Source of the DNA: Ganoderma boninense
Taxonomy: Eukaryota > Basidiomycota > Agaricomycetes > Polyporales > Polyporaceae
Length of the DNA: 64,000 nt
Direction of reading: 5' to 3'
Assembly: GCA_002900995.3 (NCBI GenBank)
Contig: CM035312.1
Span: forward strand, 3,244,602 to 3,308,601
Of this stretch, positions 58,540-64,000 are shown piece after piece. Both the position numbers and the translations under genes were made by a program. Within the stretch, counting starts at the first letter, position 1, and the number at the start of each line of letters is the position of its first letter. A model generated the notes under the pieces. That model saw only the letters and a list, made by a program, of their open reading frames with translations, was not told where the DNA came from and made no database searches.

Positions 58540-58878
58540 ATGCTTTGAGGGGACGAATGAGTCGGACATCTCGGACATCTCGGACATGATAGAGACGCCC
58601 TGGAGGCTGATGGACTTGTTTAATCCGTACTACTGTACCCTGTACACAGTATTCCTCGATATTGGTAAATAGATTGAGTTAAACGTCTTCCCTCAAGACT
58701 CCAACTCCAGCTGCGATACACACCTTCCATCCCAGGAATTTGTCGGCCAGCGGCGCAAGTGGTCAAAGCCCAAAACGTGGCCGAACGGCGAAACACCTGG
58801 TGTCGTTATGGTTTGTGGTCCTCGGGAGTTTTCGACGAAGCCGCCGCCGCCGAAAAACCCACACCACAACCCACAGGG

Positions 58879-59630
58879 TCAGTACATAAGCACTAGACTA
58901 GGCCTCACGTCCTTGAACACGTCCATCCCCTCCCTCTTCACGACCGCCCTGCTGCCGCGCAAGATGAGATGGGAGACGTTGGGGAAGGCGGCAGTCGCAT
59001 TGGCCACGAATGTCGACAGCGCGGTGTCCCGTATGCCCAGCTTCTGCACGGCGAGAAACGGTGTGTCGGTGCGCGGGCTTCGGTGGATGTCAATCTCGTT
59101 GAGCGAGCGAGGAAGGACGTCCACAGAGACATAGGTATCAGGAATGTCAGTTGCCTGGGAGAGTATTTGAGGAACGAGAAGCTGCGCAGAGGCAGGCGCG
59201 TGAGCCTGCGCAGTACAGTAGCCTCGGTGTCATAGGGGAGGGGCATCGTCAGTTCCTCGAGATAAGTGAGTGAGGTGCTGATGGTCTTCACGAAAATGGG
59301 GAAGGGTATGTCGTGAACGAACCACTTGTACACCCGGAGGCATCGCATGTTGCTGCAAAACGCAGAATGTCCAGAAGTGCGGCGCGGACCACTCCTTCCG
59401 GACAGAAATAAGGTGAGGCTCGTTCATGTAATCGTGCTCGAGGACACCCCTCACACAAATGAATCGTTCTTTGAAGAGGCGTGTACGGGACATGCAAGTG
59501 TAATAGGCCACGGAAAGGTATGCGCATTTGAGTCGGCGACAAACGCGAACGGGAAAGTCTTCACAGGGGATTAAAGCGGAGATTGATGCCACAGGCCATA
59601 CATGCGCCAACAAACTCGGGGGACATGGTT
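58879..59630 (-). pseudogene. F-box/LRR-like gene relic, copy C1
   Basis: Counterpart of 15982-16730. It shares the loss of the F-box and middle part and adds a 2-bp insertion near 59150 that breaks the frame after FSFLKYSPRQ. It ends KREGMDVFKDVRPSLVL at 58879. Confidence 0.7.
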
Positions 59631-59711
59631 GAAACGAGAAGTAAGTTAATACGAGAGTAATAATGGCATATAATAGATTCGGGCTTTTGCTGATGTGCGC
59701 ACGGGGAGAAG

Positions 59712-60273
59712 CACTGCATGTCAAAGGCCCCTAGGTCGGGGGTCGTCTACGTTCGACCACGTCGCGTGGCATACGTAGTCACCCCCTCATAAGTTCCGTA
59801 GACGAAGGATTCGCTGATGTTAGGCTACGTCGCATATCCGACAGTACCCGAAGGATCCGTCTAGGGGACCTAGCTTTTCCCCACGACTACCATTGCTCAT
59901 TGAACATATGTGGGGGTAGTCCGACACTATGCCCACCCCTACGCTGCACTTTGGCACAGACTGTACAGAGAATGTGGCACCTTAAGCACTCATCTAGGTC
60001 CCCGTTACCATGTAGTGCTGTGCAAACGATCATTCGGCGGAGGAGTTCAGCGCGAGAGATGGACAATCCGCTGCACGTGCGGAGTCTCGGCCGTGCCGTT
60101 GACTGCAGTCAAAAAGCCGCCTAGGTTCGTTTACGAGGGGTTCATCTACGTTGGACAACTACTTGTGGTCGCGCATGGTCACAGATACATCAGGGTCCGT
60201 CTACCCAAGATACGCGCACGTTGTGACTACTTGACGTAGGCGACCTCGACCTACGGACCTCTGACATGCAGTG
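59712..60273. mobile_element. CACTA-type MITE, copy C
   Basis: The 562-bp copy of the element at 16811-17375, at the same relative position, with CACTGCATGTCA termini. The left flank is AAG and the right GAG (one change from the duplication seen in A). Confidence 0.75.
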
Positions 60274-60328
60274 GAGTGAAAAGTCGCATTGGCGTCGCGC
60301 AAGCGAGAAGAACGACGTGCTTACCGCG

Positions 60329-61282
60329 CTAGATGGCAAAGGTGCAGCGCAGCCCGCAGTGGTCGCTCCAGGGCGTGCGGGGGCCGACGAGACCCGGCTG
60401 GAGCACGTCGATGGTGCGTGGCTGCGCGCCCAGCATGACAACCTTGTCGAGCCGGCGGGGCTTGTGTCCGTCGTCGAGCTCGGCGCCCACGCCCCACGTC
60501 GCTCCGCCCGTCGCTCCGCGCAGCGCGACCCAGGCATCGACCAGCTCGTGCTTGTCGACGAGGGCGTCCTCGCGCGGGTCGAGGGCGTTGAAGTCGCCCG
60601 CGACGACGCCGCCGCTGCACCCCGGCTCGCGCAGAAGGTCCGCCAGGATGCGCATCTCGAGCACCCGGCGGAACCGCGAGTCGAGCGAGTCGAGGTGCAC
60701 GTTGAGCAGGCGCAGCACCGTTCCCGGCGCCCCTGGGGCGGCGATGTCCACGCAGAGCGCGTCCCGCTTGTACCTGCTGGGGAACGCGGTGCGGAAGACG
60801 CTGTCGAGCGCCAGCTTGGGGCTGCCTGTGCCCTGCTCGAGGCTCTCGCCGTTGTCGTCGGTGACCAGCGGAGGGCCAAACCGCCGGCTGGAGAGCAGCG
60901 TCATGGTCACGAAGGGCACGCCTGCGAAGGACGCCGCGTCCTCGGCGTCGGTCATCAGGAAGCTCGAGCGCACTCCGGGGTGGTGGAGGAGAGACTCCCG
61001 TGCGCTGGACGTGACTTCCTGGAGGAACACGATGTCGGGGAGCGCGGGTCCCTGCAGAATGTGGTCGAGGATGAGCCCGGCGCGCTCGTCGCGCTTATAC
61101 TGGGACGCCTGGATGTTCCATGTTGTGAGCGAAAGCGTCTGCCTGGCGACGGCGGGAGCGACTGGGCGAGACAGGGGCCTCTGGGTGGGAGGGGCCTGGT
61201 CGCACAAGGACACGGCAGCCCATCGGTTGCTGGCGCGGTCGAAGGCAGAGAGGGCACGGGGGATCTTGCTTGGGAGGGACAT
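60329..61282 (-). CDS. EEP-family phosphodiesterase, TDP2-like, copy C (intact)
   Basis: A single open frame of about 317 residues from MSLPSKIPRAL (61282; an in-frame Met at 61303 is an alternative not shared with copy A). Catalytic blocks in order: TTWNIQAS (Asn), IVFLQEVT (Glu, metal), LLNVHLDSLDS (His), VVAGDFNALD (Asp/Asn), VDAWVALRG, RRLDKVVML (Asp) and WSDHCGLRC (Asp/His). The HLDS, GDFN, DAW, LDKV and SDH series follows tyrosyl-DNA phosphodiesterase 2, which frees 5' phosphotyrosyl ends, but general EEP phosphatases remain possible. Head-to-tail with the F-box gene upstream on the same strand. Looks functional, unlike copy A. Confidence 0.85.
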   Translation of the reverse strand: MSLPSKIPRALSAFDRASNRWAAVSLCDQAPPTQRPLSRPVAPAVARQTLSLTTWNIQASQYKRDERAGLILDHILQGPALPDIVFLQEVTSSARESLLHHPGVRSSFLMTDAEDAASFAGVPFVTMTLLSSRRFGPPLVTDDNGESLEQGTGSPKLALDSVFRTAFPSRYKRDALCVDIAAPGAPGTVLRLLNVHLDSLDSRFRRVLEMRILADLLREPGCSGGVVAGDFNALDPREDALVDKHELVDAWVALRGATGGATWGVGAELDDGHKPRRLDKVVMLGAQPRTIDVLQPGLVGPRTPWSDHCGLRCTFAI

Positions 61283-61413
61283 GTACGAGGGGGGTGAGAG
61301 CAACGCAGGAGGCTACAGGAGGCTGGGTGGTTAGTAGAGAGAAGACGCGCCTGCAGACGCCAGGATCGGAAGTTCCCGAGCCCGTCATGGTGGATTCAAA
61401 AGTACATATGAAA

Positions 61414-63088
61414 CTAATGTACAATTTCGAGCGTTGGCCGGATGTCCTTGAAGACGTCCATCCCCTCCCTCTCCAAAACCGTCCACCCGTCGCGCTCGCT
61501 CATCTTCGTGGATGTCGGACCGCCTTGAGCAGGTTCCCCTACACGCCCACGAGAGACCTCCCAAGACTCCAAACTCAGACCATACACCTCGAGTGCGACC
61601 CACCGAATGGAAGGGTTGGCTCGCACGATGCGGTCGGGGATGTACCACTTCAGGATAAAATTCCTGATGTAGCGGATGTCGATCCCGACGAGTGGTCCCA
61701 CCAGCGTGTCGAGGGGTGAATATCGCTCCTTGAACTTGATGTGCAGGTACTCGAGGCTCGGGAACGCGGGGAGGAGCTTGCAAAGATCGTCCTACGTCCA
61801 ACACCGCCCCACTCGCTCATCAGTCATCACGGACAGCGGACGACAAGAAGCAATGCGTGCTCACAAGCTTGGACCTCTCGAGGTCGCCATTCCACATTTT
61901 CACGCTGTGGTCGCGCTCCGTGTGGTGCAGCACCGTCAAGCGCACCACCGACGACACCGTCGGACCAAAGTGCGCGCTCCAGTCGTCCGCGTGTGTGAGA
62001 AAGCCGTCGTCCATGTTGACCCGGAGCTCCAGGAACCTCGGCGACGCGTCCGACAGGATTGGCACGTCGCATCCTTCTTCGATGCTCCGTCTGAACGGGA
62101 TCGACAGGCTATCCACATGGTCTGGAAAGGCGAGCGAATACAGCATGCTGAGGTCCTCTGCCCAAATCGCGGAAAGCGACGGCCACAACGGCTTGCGCCG
62201 GTCCCTCGCCACGGAGCGCCATTCGATCGTGCTGAACCGCCGGGCGTCCTCGATGATGCTGTGGGACATGAGGGAGCACAGGGCGCCCGACCCGTGGCGC
62301 CGCACGACCAGGTGGGTCGCGTTGGGGAACACCCTCGCCGCGTTGGCCACGAACGAGCGCCAGATCGGGAACCCGGTCGTCCGCACGCCGAGCTTCCACA
62401 CGAGCGGAAAGGGCGTGCTGATGGGTGCGTGAAAGTCGGCGTCGAGCTCGGTGAGGGAACGGGGCAGCTCCTCGAGGGAGAATGCCGTGAGGGGCGGGCT
62501 GTCGCGGGTTTGCGAGAAGTAGGGCTCCCTCAGAAACGAGAGGCGCAGCAGCGGAAGGCGGGCGAGAGGGCGCAAGACCTCGAGCTCGGAAGAATAGGGG
62601 GCGCGGATGTCCAATTCCTCCAGATGGGGCATCGAAGAGGCGATGGTGTCGATGAGAAGGGGATAGGGCATTTCCTTCATGAACCACCGATCCAGGCGGA
62701 GTCGTCGGACGCTGTGACAATGGCGCAGGACGTCGAGGAATACCGGAGTCCACTCTTCTGACAGACGAAGCATCTCGACGGGGTCGCATTGGCCGGGATA
62801 CTTGAATTCACCCATGGCGATCCATAGGTCCTTGATGAGATGTGCGCGAGACGAAGCGCCAACACCAATGCGGAGGAAAAGACGGAACGAAGGGACCCGC
62901 TCAAAATCGTCTTCAAAGAGAACGACCCCGGAGTATGCACAGAGAGGCAGCATACAAGCGTCGAGGAAATATCGACAGGTCTGCATGAGAATCGAGAGAT
63001 CTGGTGCGGACAGGAATGACATGATATGGTTCTGCACGTCGTGATTCAGCGTGATTAAGGTCTGGCACGAATCTCGCGATAGTGTCAT
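61414..63088 (-). CDS. F-box protein with leucine-rich tail, copy C2
   Basis: Exons 61865-63088 and 61414-61791 with a 73-bp intron give 533 residues. The start MTLSRDSCQTLITLN is in frame and corresponds to that of A2. The F-box (LNHDVQNHIMSFLSAPDLS), leucine-rich segments (VRRLRLDRWFMKEMPYP) and C-terminal MDVFKDIRPTLEIVH are intact. It probably binds Skp1 and presents a target to an SCF ligase. It differs from A2 by scattered substitutions, consistent with an older duplication than A2/B. Confidence 0.8.
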
Positions 63089-64000
63089 CGCGTTGGACAC
63101 CTGAATAGGGTTAGTTTTGAACCTATACAACCACTTGACATATAGCTCACATTGGAAACCACATGGGTATTTGGAGGGTAGCTTGACCCTGAGTCGCGGG
63201 CGAAGGGGTCTGTGTCCTGTATCGGCGGCATGATGGTGTCCGACACCGTGAACGTAAATCTTGCAGCCGGTATGCAAAGTACATACCATCTATACACTTG
63301 ATAATGGAGTACAGCGGTTCGTGGATTATTGCAAGCTCAGGCAGTGGACGGCTTGTAGGACAGCTAGCAGATGGCGGACGAAGGAAAGGTCTTGTTATCC
63401 AGAGGCACCCCTATGCGCAGTGGGCGCTTATTCATCCAGTCGCTGCCGTCCTGCAACCAGACGAGGAGGAGGAGGAGGAGGACGACGACGACGACGATCG
63501 ACGAGATGAGAGAAACGCACCCTGCTTGGGACTATCGGCGTCCTCCTGAGCAGTCTCGCCTCCCCAAGATGCGAAAGTCTTTGTGCTTCCAAAAATAAGT
63601 GGAGGGCAGGGTGTCGATTGGACCACACCGCAGGCAACACAATAATCTGCGGGATGCAGACCGCACGAGTTGCGCTCGCCCGTGATGGAAGGATGCCTCC
63701 ATGGCAAGGAAAATGCCGATAGTTGAGATAATCGCACGACGGTAGTAGGTACGGATACAGGAAGCTGGGGATTATGTGAGAAGAGACAAGCATGCACGTA
63801 CCGTGCGTTTGGCGTGCAGCGGAAAAATTCAGCGTGTTGGCAATGGGCATTGGGGGCCACATGATGTACTATGGACATGGGACGTACCATGTTGATCTGG
63901 CATGCACCACTCCGCTTCCGGTTCCACCGAGATTCTGTGCCGTCCATGAAGTCGACAACGCGGCGAAACCTGCCCTCACGAAGAGGCCCACCGTCTCATT
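63089..64000. other. Upstream of F-box C2; no further gene recognised
   Basis: Homologous to the A and B upstream region until about 63430, then unique. Frames at 63432-63947 are driven by the GAG/GAC repeat and do not look coding. Confidence 0.4.
63462..63506 (+). repeat. Microsatellite (GAG)n(GAC)n
   Basis: GAGGAGGAGGAG followed by GACGACGACGAC, close to where similarity between segment C and segment A ends. Confidence 0.85.

Larger units (their letters stand above)
57336..63430. repeat. Segmental duplication, copy C
   Basis: Same genes, order and strand as 14.9-22.0 kb, without the 323-bp insertions and with one copy of the 273-bp unit. Similarity to A fades after about 63430. Confidence 0.9.

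Noticed and set aside
60266..61334. Plus-strand frames of 330-340 codons opposite EEP copy C
   Set aside because: Antisense shadows of the catalytic frame; the minus frame carries every EEP motif.

Overview
The window looks like a draft assembly of an Agaricomycete (mushroom-forming basidiomycete, Polyporales-like) nuclear genome. It is GC-rich. Genes are broken by introns of about 50-75 bp with GTRNGT donors. Typical families are DUF4470-MYND proteins, F-box proteins, a class 3 lipase and a KDZ transposase with a CxC2 cysteine cluster. Two 100-N scaffold gaps (14807-14906 and 52504-52603) and many one-base indels in homopolymers show that frame breaks may be either real decay or sequencing error. 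No species is claimed.

Layout: 1-872 holds the 5' end of an unknown gene and a 5'-truncated SUN-domain gene. 1.5-12.2 kb is a tandem pair of DUF4470-MYND genes on the minus strand, separated by an intact secreted class 3 lipase (6732-8190). 13.4-14.8 kb is a C2H2-like gene cut by gap 1. 14.9-22.5 kb (segment A) carries HAD phosphatase, F-box relic, CACTA-type MITE, EEP/TDP2-like phosphodiesterase and F-box gene. In A the EEP gene is split by two identical inverted 323-bp elements that flank a four-fold tandem amplification of its catalytic exon.

22,524-40,170 is best read as one 17.6-kb KDZ-type DNA transposon. It has matching inverted termini, a CTCTGTC target duplication, a KDZ transposase gene and several passenger genes. 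The paralogous segment B (48.5-52.5 kb) carries the uninterrupted empty site at 51057-51063, joining the same left and right flanks. 40.2-46.8 kb has a small hypothetical gene, degenerate tandem repeats and a gene of unknown function.

After gap 2 come a true C2H2 zinc-finger gene (truncated by the gap), a 1-kb hAT-type MITE with an 8-bp target duplication, and segment C (57.3-63.4 kb). C repeats the A module in the same order: HAD, F-box relic, CACTA MITE, EEP, F-box. In C the EEP and F-box genes are open, while the HAD gene has a one-base loss inside its catalytic motif. The window is therefore mainly a story of segmental duplication reshaped by four families of DNA transposon. The cellular link, if any, between the HAD, EEP and F-box proteins is unknown.
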